Assembly: GCA_027297485.1 (NCBI GenBank)
Contig: JAPUHZ010000023.1
Coordinates: 1 to 20,332, forward strand
From: Deltaproteobacteria bacterium
GTDB taxonomy: Bacteria > Desulfobacterota_B > Binatia > UBA9968
Reading direction: 5' to 3'
DNA length: 20,332 nucleotides
The notes beneath the pieces were generated by a model. It did not search any database. It was not told where the DNA came from and saw only the letters and a program-made list of their open reading frames with translations. The position numbers were made by a program, and so were the translations under genes. Below, piece after piece: positions 1 to 7,196 of the stretch; the stretch's first letter is position 1, and each line of letters begins with the position of its first letter.

Positions 1-188
1 TGAATAAGGAGACCCAAAAAACGCCGCCCCTGAGTGGGCGCTGACGTAGGCTGGTAGCGGTCGGGAGGGCTGCTCGGGTACTCAGGACTTGACAGAAGGG
101 CTATTCTGTCCAATCTTATCAAGAATTACCTATCGGCCTCCACCTAGTTAGGACGCCACTTTTCCACAGCTTTGTGAAAACTTCCTTT
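1..188. other. Left-edge intergenic DNA with two short hairpins
   Basis: No coding region is supported here. Positions 25-40 can form a small hairpin (CGCCC, 6-nt loop, GGGCG). Positions 91-110 hold a perfect 7-bp inverted repeat (GACAGAA, 6-nt loop, TTCTGTC). The second lies about 80 nt past the stop codon of the FMN dehydrogenase gene on the minus strand and may be a transcript-end structure, but no T-tract follows it on that strand, so it is not a convincing intrinsic terminator. Confidence 0.3.
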
Positions 189-1196
189 TTATCCGTCGCG
201 GACCAATATAGATTCTGTGATCTGGCTGATTGCGGGTACCCCAGTCATAATCAGCACCCTTTTAACTTCCTCAGTGAAAATCTCGATAACCCGTTTTACC
301 CCTTGAGCACCTCCCGCCCCCAAACCCCAGCAGATCGGGCGGCCTACAAGGACCGCCTTGGCGCCGAGCGCTAGCGCTTTTACAATATCCCCGCCGCTTC
401 TAATCCCGCTATCAAAAAGCACTGGAACCCGTTCTCCCACAGCTTTGACCACTTCCGGCAACACTTCTATAGCAGCACGATTAAAATCGAGTATCCTGCC
501 CCCGTGGTTCGACACCACCAGAAGATCGGCGCCGTGATCCACTGCGATTCGCGCGTCTTCGGCGCCCATAATTCCTTTCACTACCACGGGCAGGGAGACC
601 TTTCCTTTAAGCCAGTCGATATCCTTGGGAGATGCAGGATGACCTTTTCTCGGTTTACCATCTCTGGTGGAGAGAGGTATGCGGTCACCGAGCTTAGTCG
701 GCTGAAGCACGTCCATGGTTAGCCCAACCGCTGCATATCCAAGTTCCTCAGCCTGCCCGGCGTATTTCAGAACCTCTTCTCTCCCCTTGCTCAAATATCC
801 CATAAAGACCATTGGGACGGAGCTTCCTTCAGCCCATTGGCGAACATCCGACTTGGAAGCATGGCTGACAAAAACCATTGATCCAGCCTGCTCTGCACCC
901 TGCACCACATGGCGCTCAGCCGATTCGCAGATATGACTAAAACTGCCTACGGGGGCAACCAGGACCGGAGTGGAAAGACGTCGGCCCAACAGCTCCAGAG
1001 TGGTATCGGGACTGGTAATATCGTGAAAAATTCTCTGTCGGAAAAGAAATCGGCGAAAGGCCTTTTGGTTCCTGCGCAGCGTCGCGCCGCTCTCTGCGGC
1101 GCCCATGAAGTGCTCCCACGCCTCGCGCGGCATTCTCAGCCGAGACAGGTCACGGATCTCCCTGAGACCCATCTGCTCTATGGGCTTCTCTCGCAT
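189..1196 (-). CDS. FMN-dependent alpha-hydroxy-acid dehydrogenase/oxidase
   Basis: Member of the (S)-2-hydroxy-acid oxidase family (glycolate oxidase, lactate dehydrogenase LldD, lactate oxidase), which oxidises 2-hydroxy acids to 2-oxo acids with FMN in a TIM barrel; cytoplasmic or membrane-peripheral. Numbering from an upstream GTG at 1226, the signature residues are Y144, D172 (in TMDV), K217 (in VVKGI) and the H241/R244 pair in SNHGGR, followed by the FMN-phosphate loop DSGIRSGGD (272-280) and LVGRP. The tyrosine usually found near the N-terminus is F40 here. I prefer the ATG at 1196 (335 aa), which lies just after the VOC gene stop (1202); the GTG at 1226 would overlap that gene by 25 nt. 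Neither start has a clear Shine-Dalgarno sequence. It is co-oriented with the VOC gene, so probably the second gene of a catabolic operon. Substrate unknown. Confidence 0.9.
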   Translation of the reverse strand: MREKPIEQMGLREIRDLSRLRMPREAWEHFMGAAESGATLRRNQKAFRRFLFRQRIFHDITSPDTTLELLGRRLSTPVLVAPVGSFSHICESAERHVVQGAEQAGSMVFVSHASKSDVRQWAEGSSVPMVFMGYLSKGREEVLKYAGQAEELGYAAVGLTMDVLQPTKLGDRIPLSTRDGKPRKGHPASPKDIDWLKGKVSLPVVVKGIMGAEDARIAVDHGADLLVVSNHGGRILDFNRAAIEVLPEVVKAVGERVPVLFDSGIRSGGDIVKALALGAKAVLVGRPICWGLGAGGAQGVKRVIEIFTEEVKRVLIMTGVPAISQITESILVRDG

Positions 1197-1201
1197 GGGG
1201 A

Positions 1202-2053
1202 TCAACTGGGAGAGGAAAGCTCCCACCAGTTTTTGTCTGGATCCATCAGCAAAAACGAAGATGCCTGTCCATCTGTGTGGGGCTTGCGCAGATCGGTCAC
1301 TCCAAGCTCGTTACCGGACTCGGCGAGCCAACTGTGCGCCGCAGCCACAGCCTCTTTGGACTCTAAAGTAATCGTAAAACGGAAATTCGGAGAATAGCTC
1401 TTCCATTCCTTTCGGACAGCAGAGACTACATAACATTTGTTCTTGGGATGCTTGACGTAGATTACATGGTCGCTAGCTTTATGGACCTCCAATCCTAAGA
1501 CCTTCACGTAGAAGTCCCAGGAAACTTTTATGTCACTACAGGCGAGTGTCCCGTGGGTAAAGCCCTGCGGGACATAACCCCGACCGGGGAAACGCTCTGG
1601 AGGAAGGGGTGTGTCCCAATGGGGGGCCCGGACACCACCAAGCCTGGTTCCCCCGATCTCTTTGCGGAGGACATCTTCATAACACTCAATCTCCCAGCCA
1701 TTCGTGCCCGGCTCTAAGAAGTAAAGGGAATAGGAACCGTGGGAGTAAGACGGCCTGCCAACTTGCTCCAATCGAAATTCCTCTTTGTGGGCGGTCAGAT
1801 ATTCATAGGCCGCATCCACCTCTCCCTTGACCGCCACACGCACCCCAAAATGGTTATGCATCTGTTTCACCGGCGCATCCGGCCCGGCCTCGTGAACGAT
1901 CAACAACCAGTCGGTGTTCGGATGCTTCAACGTAGCTTCACCCGGACGCTCCCCCACCTTTTCAAAGGCAAGAAGGTCGGTCAGAACCGGGATGGTCTCT
2001 TTTAAATATCGGCACTCCATGTGCGTATTGGCCAAAGCGATGGGCCGGATCAT
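1202..2053 (-). CDS. Two-domain VOC (glyoxalase/extradiol dioxygenase-like) protein
   Basis: A 283-aa protein with two vicinal-oxygen-chelate domains. Domain 1 (about residues 6-130) carries candidate metal ligands H11 (NTHME), the histidines of HNHFG and the glutamate of WEIECYED. Domain 2 (about 163-283) repeats the pattern with FTHGTLACSD and a terminal WWEL motif; the middle ligand position reads NFRFTI, so only one of the two domains may bind metal, as in type I extradiol dioxygenases where the C-terminal one usually does. The family includes catechol dioxygenases, glyoxalases and bleomycin-resistance proteins; the exact reaction cannot be told from sequence. The start is strongly supported by an AGGAGGAGG Shine-Dalgarno sequence a few bases upstream. 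It leads a two-gene operon with the FMN dehydrogenase and is divergent from the amidohydrolase. Confidence 0.85.
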   Translation of the reverse strand: MIRPIALANTHMECRYLKETIPVLTDLLAFEKVGERPGEATLKHPNTDWLLIVHEAGPDAPVKQMHNHFGVRVAVKGEVDAAYEYLTAHKEEFRLEQVGRPSYSHGSYSLYFLEPGTNGWEIECYEDVLRKEIGGTRLGGVRAPHWDTPLPPERFPGRGYVPQGFTHGTLACSDIKVSWDFYVKVLGLEVHKASDHVIYVKHPKNKCYVVSAVRKEWKSYSPNFRFTITLESKEAVAAAHSWLAESGNELGVTDLRKPHTDGQASSFLLMDPDKNWWELSSPS

Positions 2054-2107
2054 CTTCCTCCTCCTTTTTATCTGCGGAACTCAGAGCTGGCGCGAGGCTA
2101 AGCCAAG

Positions 2108-2136
2108 TTGAGAGCCACCCAGGCGGACTTTATAGT
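2108..2136 (+). promoter_or_regulatory. Sigma-70-like promoter for the amidohydrolase gene
   Basis: TTGAGA (2108-2113), 17-nt spacer, TATAGT (2131-2136), giving an expected start near 2143 and a leader of about 125 nt before the ATG at 2268. The -10 overlaps that of a candidate divergent promoter on the other strand. Confidence 0.5.
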
Positions 2137-2155
2137 GGTTATGTTGGCGAGTCAA
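2129..2155 (-). promoter_or_regulatory. Candidate divergent promoter for the VOC/FMN operon
   Basis: On the minus strand TTGACT (2155-2150) and TATAAA (2134-2129) are separated by 15 nt, shorter than ideal. Its -10 overlaps the -10 of the plus-strand promoter, so the two could not be occupied by polymerase at the same time. Confidence 0.3.
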
Positions 2156-2168
2156 ACAACAAACGACA

Positions 2169-2180
2169 CTGTCTTGACAG
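2169..2180. promoter_or_regulatory. Inverted repeat, candidate operator
   Basis: CTGTC-TT-GACAG, a perfect 5-bp inverted repeat with a 2-nt centre, located in the leader of the amidohydrolase transcript and upstream of the divergent promoter. Its position suits a repressor or activator site; no regulator gene lies next to it. Confidence 0.3.
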
Positions 2181-2267
2181 GAACCAAGTTTTGCTCTACA
2201 CGTTTCCCCAGGATGCTCTTTAATAGCCATAAAGGACCCTCTAAAATAGTAGGAAGGAGAAAATAAA

Positions 2268-3380
2268 ATGGCCAATTTTATAGTTATCGACGCAGATTCC
2301 CATGTGGAAGAGCCTACCAATGCTTGGGAGTATCTCGACAAAGAGTATCAGGAACGGAAGCCTTTTCCGATCACAGTGCCCAACCGCCCCATCTTGGCAA
2401 ACCTCAACGCCTTCTGGTGGGTGGACGGGCAAATCTTCCCCAAAATTTCAGGCCGAGGCCACACCGTGTTTGGCACCCCCCCTGAATCCATCCACGCCAA
2501 GAGCAAGACCTTTTCAATCGGCAGTCAATCTTTGACCAAGGTAGCCGACCGCTTGCAGGATATGGACCACGCTGGAGTCGACATCCAGGTGATCTTTCCA
2601 ACGGTCTTTCTTGAAACTTTAACCGACGACGTGCAATTTGAGGCTGCACTCATGAAGAGCTACAACACCTGGATCAGCGAAGTCTGCAAGGTAAGCCAGG
2701 ACCGGTTGAAATGGGCAGCGATCATGCCTCTGAGAAATGTTCCGGCCGCGGTCCAAGAGTTGAAGAGGACACGCGAAATGGGTGCTGTGACTGCGCTGAT
2801 CTACGGCACCGTTGGGGAGAAGCTACTCGATCTGCCCGAGTTTGAGCCCTTCTTCGCCGAGGCCGAACGGCTCCAATTTCCGATCTCCATTCACACGGGC
2901 TGGAGCCATCCTGGGCTAAAGGCGAGCGGGACGACAATCATGGCAGCCCACGTAATAACCTTTACCCTGCCTGCCCTCTTAGGATTCTATGGCATCGTTG
3001 CCGGCGGAGTCCTGGACCGCTCCCCCAAGCTCAAAGTCGCCATTCTCGAAGCAGGGGCCGACTGGATTCCTTATCTCATCCAGCGCATGGACCACTATTT
3101 CCATTCAGAAAAGGCCATCGACCGCCCAGGCCTTCCCCGGCGTCTCCCCAGTGACTATTTAAAAGATGGCAACCTCTACTTCACCTGCGAGGGAGATGAA
3201 GAACTCCTTCCTCAAGTGCTCAAGCGCGTCGGGGATGACCAGATGATGATCTCTGCGGATATGCCCCATGCCGAGGCCAGGGAGAATTCTATGGAGGAAA
3301 TCAAGGAACGGAGCGATCTTACCGACGCCCAGAAAAAAAAGATCCTCGGGGAAAATGCCAGGAGATTCTATGCTCTCTGA
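2268..3380 (+). CDS. Amidohydrolase-2 family metal-dependent hydrolase
   Basis: A 370-aa TIM-barrel protein of the ACMSD/amidohydrolase-2 superfamily, whose members decarboxylate or hydrolyse aromatic-derived acids using a divalent metal. The N-terminal metal motif is DADSH (D8, D10, H12), i.e. a D-x-H variant of the HxH motif. H209 lies in SIHTGWSHPG and D331 in ISADMPHAE, matching the third histidine and the C-terminal aspartate of the family. The C-terminus (ILGENARRFYAL) is the typical family ending. The start has an AAGGAG Shine-Dalgarno sequence about 10 nt upstream. It is divergent from the VOC/FMN-dehydrogenase pair, which suggests a shared catabolic pathway for a hydroxylated or aromatic substrate. 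The substrate cannot be read from the sequence. Confidence 0.88.
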   Translation: MANFIVIDADSHVEEPTNAWEYLDKEYQERKPFPITVPNRPILANLNAFWWVDGQIFPKISGRGHTVFGTPPESIHAKSKTFSIGSQSLTKVADRLQDMDHAGVDIQVIFPTVFLETLTDDVQFEAALMKSYNTWISEVCKVSQDRLKWAAIMPLRNVPAAVQELKRTREMGAVTALIYGTVGEKLLDLPEFEPFFAEAERLQFPISIHTGWSHPGLKASGTTIMAAHVITFTLPALLGFYGIVAGGVLDRSPKLKVAILEAGADWIPYLIQRMDHYFHSEKAIDRPGLPRRLPSDYLKDGNLYFTCEGDEELLPQVLKRVGDDQMMISADMPHAEARENSMEEIKERSDLTDAQKKKILGENARRFYAL

Positions 3381-3452
3381 TTTAAACCATGTGCACTCAT
3401 ATGTGCATGATAGGAAAGCCGCAACATCCCACATGGACTTCCCCCATAAATT

Positions 3453-3938
3453 TTATATCCTTTGACTCGTCCCTGCACGCCGCATAACCGCTCCGTGACT
3501 CTTCAATGCCTTCCCTCTGAGAAGGCCCGCCGCCCTGCTCATTGTCTCCCGCTCCGTAGGGTAAGAGAGTTTTTTGATGGCCTGAGAAATGGGCAACCAA
3601 CAGGCCTCTTCCACCTCTTCATCGTGCCGGCGCACATCTCCTCTGAGATAACGCATCAAGTAAAAATAGACGCGCTTGAAGATCCTGACCGTCTCCCCCT
3701 CTTTAGTCCTATTCGTGTACCAATAAGTAATATCTCTGAGTTTTGCTACCACTTTGCCTTCCAGCCCGGTCTCCTCCCGAACCTCTCGAACTGCCGTATC
3801 CCGTAGCCCCTCCCCCTCTTCCACCCTCCCCTTCGGCAAACACCACCTATCGCGGACGCGAATTAAGATGACTTCCGTAATCGCCTTACGCTTCCGGTAC
3901 ACAACCCCACCAGAAGATATCTCTCTGACCGTGCGCAT
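3453..3938 (-). CDS. Nudix hydrolase
   Basis: A 161-aa protein with a complete Nudix box at residues 37-59: G37, E43, R51-E52, E55-E56, G58-L59. Nudix enzymes cleave nucleoside diphosphates linked to another moiety; the short N-terminal strand, the box near residue 40 and the basic C-terminus resemble Ap4A/Ap6A-type or NTP-cleaning members, but substrate is not determined. I chose the ATG at 3938, 11 nt downstream of the cutA stop, preceded by GGTGG; a GTG at 3986 in the same frame would overlap cutA and add 16 unlikely residues. It is co-transcribed with cutA on the minus strand. Confidence 0.88.
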   Translation of the reverse strand: MRTVREISSGGVVYRKRKAITEVILIRVRDRWCLPKGRVEEGEGLRDTAVREVREETGLEGKVVAKLRDITYWYTNRTKEGETVRIFKRVYFYLMRYLRGDVRRHDEEVEEACWLPISQAIKKLSYPTERETMSRAAGLLRGKALKSHGAVMRRAGTSQRI

Positions 3939-3949
3939 AGATCCACCAT

Positions 3950-4279
3950 CTATTCCTGATCTCCCAATAGCTGCTCGTCCAGCCACTTCAAATAGTCTTC
4001 ATTCCCTTCCGTGATCGGCAGCGCGATGATCTCTGGGACCGAGTAGCTATGGAGATCCTTAACCCTTTTTTTGAGGCGATCAAAGAGCCCGCTTTTCGTC
4101 TTGATAATGAGGAGTTCCTCCTCGCTCCGCTCTACCTGGCCCTGCCAACGATAGATCGATTGAACCGGTCTTATGCGACTGACACAGGCTGCGAGTCGTT
4201 CCTCCACCAAGGCATGCGCTAATCGATCTCCCTCAGCTGAGGAACCTACGGTCACATAGACTACGATCAATCCACTCAT
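3950..4279 (-). CDS. cutA: CutA divalent-ion tolerance protein
   Basis: A 109-aa protein, full length for CutA1, a small trimeric cytoplasmic protein linked to copper and divalent-cation tolerance but of uncertain biochemical role. Recognisable features are the start VVYVTVGSSAEGDRLA, the EERLAACVSRI segment, YRWQGQVERSEEELLIIKT, and the C-terminal HSYSVPEIIALPI and YLKWL motifs. It precedes the Nudix gene, with the Nudix start 11 nt past its stop. No Shine-Dalgarno sequence is visible before the ATG and a promoter-like pair sits so close that the transcript may be leaderless. Confidence 0.95.
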   Translation of the reverse strand: MSGLIVVYVTVGSSAEGDRLAHALVEERLAACVSRIRPVQSIYRWQGQVERSEEELLIIKTKSGLFDRLKKRVKDLHSYSVPEIIALPITEGNEDYLKWLDEQLLGDQE

Positions 4280-4287
4280 AAGTGGCG

Positions 4288-4317
4288 ATTTTACAACTCG
4301 CCTTCCCTAACAGTCAA
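4288..4317 (-). promoter_or_regulatory. Candidate cutA promoter, possibly leaderless
   Basis: On the minus strand TTGACT (4317-4312), an 18-nt spacer and TAAAAT (4293-4288). The -10 ends only 8 nt before the cutA ATG, so initiation at the usual distance would start the mRNA within one or two bases of the start codon. That agrees with the lack of a Shine-Dalgarno sequence. Confidence 0.4.
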
Positions 4318-4418
4318 TCCGCGACTAAAAAGGAAAAACCGCAAATATTAAAGGCTGAGTTTTTCAGAGAAGTTCGGCTTGGGGATGAGGAATAATAATT
4401 TAATTTTGAATGGGGGTG

Positions 4419-4796
4419 TCAGCGACCCATAGCATTAAGGAGGTCTTTGACTATCTGCTTCTTGCGGCGATTGCCACGGCGCAGTACCTTGATCAATTTG
4501 TCTACCCAAGCTCCTTCGCCGGCTTTAAACTCCCGAGCCGTGCCATAACGTGCCTGCCTTCCCGCCACAGACCCTTGACGACCTACTCCCCCCTGCTCTT
4601 TACCCGTCAGGAGCCAATCCACGCTTTTTCCTGACGCCTTGGAAAAACGCAACAAAATCCTGGCGGTGGGAACATGGCCATTGAGACATTTGGAGATGGT
4701 CCCTTGGGGAACCCTCGCCTTATAGGCAAAGTGGGTGGGCTTGATACCCAATGCCTGAATGGCTTTACTTAGACGTTCGGAAAATCTCTTGTTCAT
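4419..4796 (-). CDS. XRE-family helix-turn-helix regulator
   Basis: A 125-aa DNA-binding protein. Residues about 8-63 form a Cro/CI-type helix-turn-helix domain, with the recognition helix around VPQGTISKCLNG (29-40) and the typical ending SVDWLLTGKE. The tail (about 95-125) is very basic (LRRGNRRKKQ) with no sensor or peptidase domain, so it may act as a simple repressor. Its promoter region is shared with the divergent cyclo-ligase gene and contains three inverted repeats, the obvious candidate binding sites (inference). No clear Shine-Dalgarno sequence precedes the ATG. Related short XRE proteins also occur as antitoxins, but no toxin partner is adjacent. Confidence 0.82.
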   Translation of the reverse strand: MNKRFSERLSKAIQALGIKPTHFAYKARVPQGTISKCLNGHVPTARILLRFSKASGKSVDWLLTGKEQGGVGRQGSVAGRQARYGTAREFKAGEGAWVDKLIKVLRRGNRRKKQIVKDLLNAMGR

Positions 4797-4840
4797 TCGC
4801 TACCAAATAGATACTCGGCAAATCACTCTACATAGAATAA

Positions 4841-4859
4841 CCAGCAGTGACGATGCTGG
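4841..4859. promoter_or_regulatory. Inverted repeat in the regulator leader
   Basis: CCAGCA, 7-nt loop, TGCTGG: a perfect 6-bp inverted repeat between the regulator's promoter and its ATG. It could be an autoregulatory operator or a hairpin in the leader RNA. Confidence 0.35.
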
Positions 4860-4877
4860 CTAACATAACTTATTTTG

Positions 4878-4906
4878 AATATATCAATAAACCGAATAAA
4901 AATCAA
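4878..4906 (-). promoter_or_regulatory. Sigma-70 promoter for the XRE regulator
   Basis: On the minus strand TTGATT (4906-4901), exactly 17 nt, then TATATT (4883-4878), in a very A+T-rich setting. Expected start near 4871, giving a leader of about 75 nt. Confidence 0.5.
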
Positions 4907-4933
4907 GAGCTCCATCGTAGAAAAAAGACCTAC

Positions 4934-4950
4934 ACTCAAGGGGATTGAGT
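4934..4950. promoter_or_regulatory. Inverted repeat over the cyclo-ligase -35 box
   Basis: ACTCAA, GGGGA, TTGAGT: a perfect 6-bp inverted repeat. Its right arm (TTGAGT) is also the candidate -35 of the plus-strand promoter, so a protein bound here would block polymerase. Confidence 0.4.
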
Positions 4951-4973
4951 ACAGGCTCCAAATAAGGGTATAT
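4945..4973 (+). promoter_or_regulatory. Candidate promoter for the cyclo-ligase gene
   Basis: TTGAGT (4945-4950), 17 nt, GTATAT (4968-4973), or TATATC at 18 nt. Both boxes lie inside inverted repeats, an arrangement typical of a repressible promoter. Expected start is about 25-30 nt before the ATG at 5008. Confidence 0.4.
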
Positions 4974-4984
4974 CGGGTTATACC
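4967..4984. promoter_or_regulatory. Inverted repeat over the cyclo-ligase -10 box
   Basis: GGTATA, TCGGGT, TATACC: a perfect 6-bp inverted repeat that includes the candidate -10 box. Its arms differ from those of the two neighbouring inverted repeats, so a single protein need not recognise all three. Confidence 0.4.
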
Positions 4985-5007
4985 TGATTCTAGCATGTGC
5001 TTATCCC

Positions 5008-5724
5008 ATGAGGACAAAAGAAGCAATACGCCGGCAACTCTGGGCGCTCCTGGAAGAAAAAAGGGTGACCCGTTTCCCGGGCGCTGAGGGAAGAATACCT
5101 AATTTTGCCGGAGCGGAAAATTGTGCCCGGCTGCTCTCCCAGTACCCCCTCTGGAAGGAGGCCAAAATCATCAAAGCAAATCCGGACTCCCCACAGAGGG
5201 CTATTCGCCAAAGGGCCCTCGAGGAGGGAAAAACCATCTATATGGCAGTGCCTCGACTGCACACCTCAAAGCCATTCATCGAGCTGGACCCGAAAAGATT
5301 GAAAACCTCACCCTACAGCGCCTCCTCAATCAAGGGGGCAACCAAACATGGGCGACCCGTCTCCCTGGACGAGGTCAAAAGAATTGACCTGATCGTCTGC
5401 GGCTCCGTAGCGGTCAATCGAAAGGGCGCCCGTATCGGCAAGGGTGGAGGCTACTCGGATCTGGAATTTGCGCTCCTCATAGAAGAAAAGATAATCGATT
5501 GCTACACCCCCATTGTCACCACGGTTCACGCCTTGCAGATCCTGAAGATAGAGATTCCCATGACCGAACATGACATTCCTCTAAGCGCCATCATCACGCC
5601 GGAAGAAGTGATACCCCTAAAATCCCATTACCAAAAACCCAAGGGCATCTATTGGCATATTCTACCGCCAGAAAAGATCGAAGCGATCCCGGTGTTGAAG
5701 GCAAGAAACAACCAGGCTTGTTAA
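5008..5724 (+). CDS. 5-formyltetrahydrofolate cyclo-ligase family protein
   Basis: A 238-aa protein of the MTHFS family, which converts 5-formyl-THF to 5,10-methenyl-THF using ATP in one-carbon metabolism; cytoplasmic. The family motif appears as RIGKGGGYSDLEFA (about 143-155), after LIVCGSVAVNRKG, and is followed by TTVHALQI (171-178). The canonical enzyme has G-x-GGG-Y/F-x-D; here the order G144-KGGGYSD is kept. The form resembles the MTHFSD-like subgroup, whose activity is less certain than that of the canonical enzyme. The N-terminal basic segment (RTKEAIRRQLWALLEEKRV) is typical. No strong Shine-Dalgarno sequence precedes the ATG; an upstream ATG at 4995 is out of frame. It is divergent from the XRE regulator. 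Confidence 0.82.
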   Translation: MRTKEAIRRQLWALLEEKRVTRFPGAEGRIPNFAGAENCARLLSQYPLWKEAKIIKANPDSPQRAIRQRALEEGKTIYMAVPRLHTSKPFIELDPKRLKTSPYSASSIKGATKHGRPVSLDEVKRIDLIVCGSVAVNRKGARIGKGGGYSDLEFALLIEEKIIDCYTPIVTTVHALQILKIEIPMTEHDIPLSAIITPEEVIPLKSHYQKPKGIYWHILPPEKIEAIPVLKARNNQAC

Positions 5725-5900
5725 GATTGTCTGAAATAGCAGGTTTCACCCCAATCTCATACGAGCAAGGCTTTGATGGTATTTAGAAGTTTTTTCGGTC
5801 GAGGCTCTGGCAAAGGAGTAGACCTTTCCATGACCAGCCACCAGATTGAAACCACACCCTAGGTATGTTAACTCATGGAATTTCTAAGGAATGCATTGCG

Positions 5901-6278
5901 ATGCAAAAAATCGATTTTGCCAAGGGAAGAGGACTGGTTCCGGTTATTGTTCAGGACTACCGGTCCCGAGAGGTCCTGATGGTGGCCTATATGAACCGGG
6001 AAGCCTGGACAAAAACCCAAAAGACCGGAAAGGCCCACTACTACAGCCGCTCCCGCCACGCACTCTGGCTTAAAGGGGAAGAATCCGGCCACTTTCAAGA
6101 GGTCAAAAACGCCTTTATCGATTGCGATAATGATACTCTGCTCCTTCAGGTCAAGCAGGTTGGTGGCGGGGCCTGCCACATGGGCTATCGTAGCTGTTTT
6201 TTCCGCAAAAAAGGAAAAAACGAATGGCGAATTGTAACCAAAAAGGTGTTCAAGCCAGAGGAGGTTTATAAGAAGTGA
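5901..6278 (+). CDS. hisI: Phosphoribosyl-AMP cyclohydrolase (histidine biosynthesis)
   Basis: Catalyses the third step of histidine synthesis, opening the adenine ring of PR-AMP. With the ATG at 5901 the protein has 125 aa, the normal length of the stand-alone enzyme (no HisE fusion). Metal-binding residues are visible: the D74-C75-D76-x-D78 cluster (DCDND) and C92 and C99 in [13 protein letters not shown]. The [16 protein letters not shown] segment (49-64) is characteristic. I prefer 5901 over an ATG at 5865 because AAGGA sits 10 nt upstream and the family starts at this point. The stop overlaps the hisG start by 4 nt (GTGA), so the two are translationally coupled. Confidence 0.95.
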   Translation: MQKIDFAKGRGLVPVIVQDYRSREVLMVAYMNREAWTKTQKTGKAHYYSRSRHALWLKGEESGHFQEVKNAFIDCDNDTLLLQVKQVGGGACHMGYRSCFFRKKGKNEWRIVTKKVFKPEEVYKK

Positions 6279-7165
6279 AGCAGTTGAAGCTGGGGCTGCC
6301 TAAAGGAAGTTTAGAAGCTGCTACTATTGATCTCTTTAAGAAGTCAGGCTGGAGAATCTCCGGCATGGACCGCAGCTATTTCCCCTCGATCGACGACGAA
6401 ACGCTGCGCTGCAGTGTAGTGCGGGCGCAGGAGATGTCCCGCTACGTCGAGAGCGGAAGCTTGGATGCAGGAATCACCGGTAAAGACTGGATTGAAGAGA
6501 ACGCCTCGGATGTCGAGGTGGTCACAGAGCTGGTCTATGCCAAGGCGAGTTTCAAGCCGGTGCGATGGGTCCTGGCCGTACCGCAAGATTCTCGCGTCAA
6601 TAAGATCGAAGATCTAAAAGGTAAGAGGATCGCCACCGAAATGGTTAGTTTTACAGGTCGATATTTTTCTCAGAGGAAAATCCCGGTGGAGGTTGAGTTT
6701 TCCTGGGGGGCCACCGAGGCGAAAGCAGCCGAAGGATTAGTTGATGCCATTGTTGAAGTGACCGAGACCGGAAGCACAATCCGCGCCCATGGGCTCAGGA
6801 TCGTAGCGGTTCTCCTGGAGTCCAGCCCTCAGCTCATCGCGAACAAGAAGGCCTGGAAAAATCCCTGGAAGCGGGGAAAAATCGAGCAGCTCCGGCTGCT
6901 GCTTCAGGGCGCACTCTCGGCCGAGAGCAAAGTCGGAATTAAGATGAACGTGGCCGAGCGCAATCTGGAAAAACTTATTCAGCTCATTCCAAGCATCACA
7001 GCACCTACAATCGCCACCCTCTATCCCGCTGCCGTGCTCCACGGAGTGAAGTGGTTCTCTATCGAGAGCGTGATCTCCGAGGATGTCGTGCGTGACCTCA
7101 TCCCCAAACTCATCCAAAACGGCGCCGTCGGAATTATTGAGTATCCACTGAACAAGGTAATTTAA
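6275..7165 (+). CDS. hisG: ATP phosphoribosyltransferase, long form
   Basis: First enzyme of histidine synthesis, joining ATP and PRPP. At 296 aa it is the long form: an N-terminal catalytic part (LGLPKGSL at 6-13; PRPP loop D157-T168, [12 protein letters not shown]) followed by an ACT-like regulatory HisG_C domain (about 215-296) that usually binds histidine for feedback control and makes HisZ unnecessary. The start is a GTG overlapping the hisI stop in GTGA, with GAGGAGG upstream inside hisI. Only hisI and hisG are present here, so the remaining his genes must lie elsewhere. Confidence 0.95.
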   Translation: MKQLKLGLPKGSLEAATIDLFKKSGWRISGMDRSYFPSIDDETLRCSVVRAQEMSRYVESGSLDAGITGKDWIEENASDVEVVTELVYAKASFKPVRWVLAVPQDSRVNKIEDLKGKRIATEMVSFTGRYFSQRKIPVEVEFSWGATEAKAAEGLVDAIVEVTETGSTIRAHGLRIVAVLLESSPQLIANKKAWKNPWKRGKIEQLRLLLQGALSAESKVGIKMNVAERNLEKLIQLIPSITAPTIATLYPAAVLHGVKWFSIESVISEDVVRDLIPKLIQNGAVGIIEYPLNKVI

Positions 7166-7196
7166 AAAAGGCCCAAGGCGTGAGCGAGGTTGAAAC

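Noticed and set aside
2081..2341. An 86-codon minus-strand frame across the divergent promoter region
   Set aside because: It would run through both promoters and into the amidohydrolase gene; composition is not protein-like.
3381..3452. Terminator between the convergent amidohydrolase and Nudix genes
   Set aside because: The only inverted repeat (CCATGTG at 3388, CACATGG at 3430) has a loop of about 35 nt and no T-tract.
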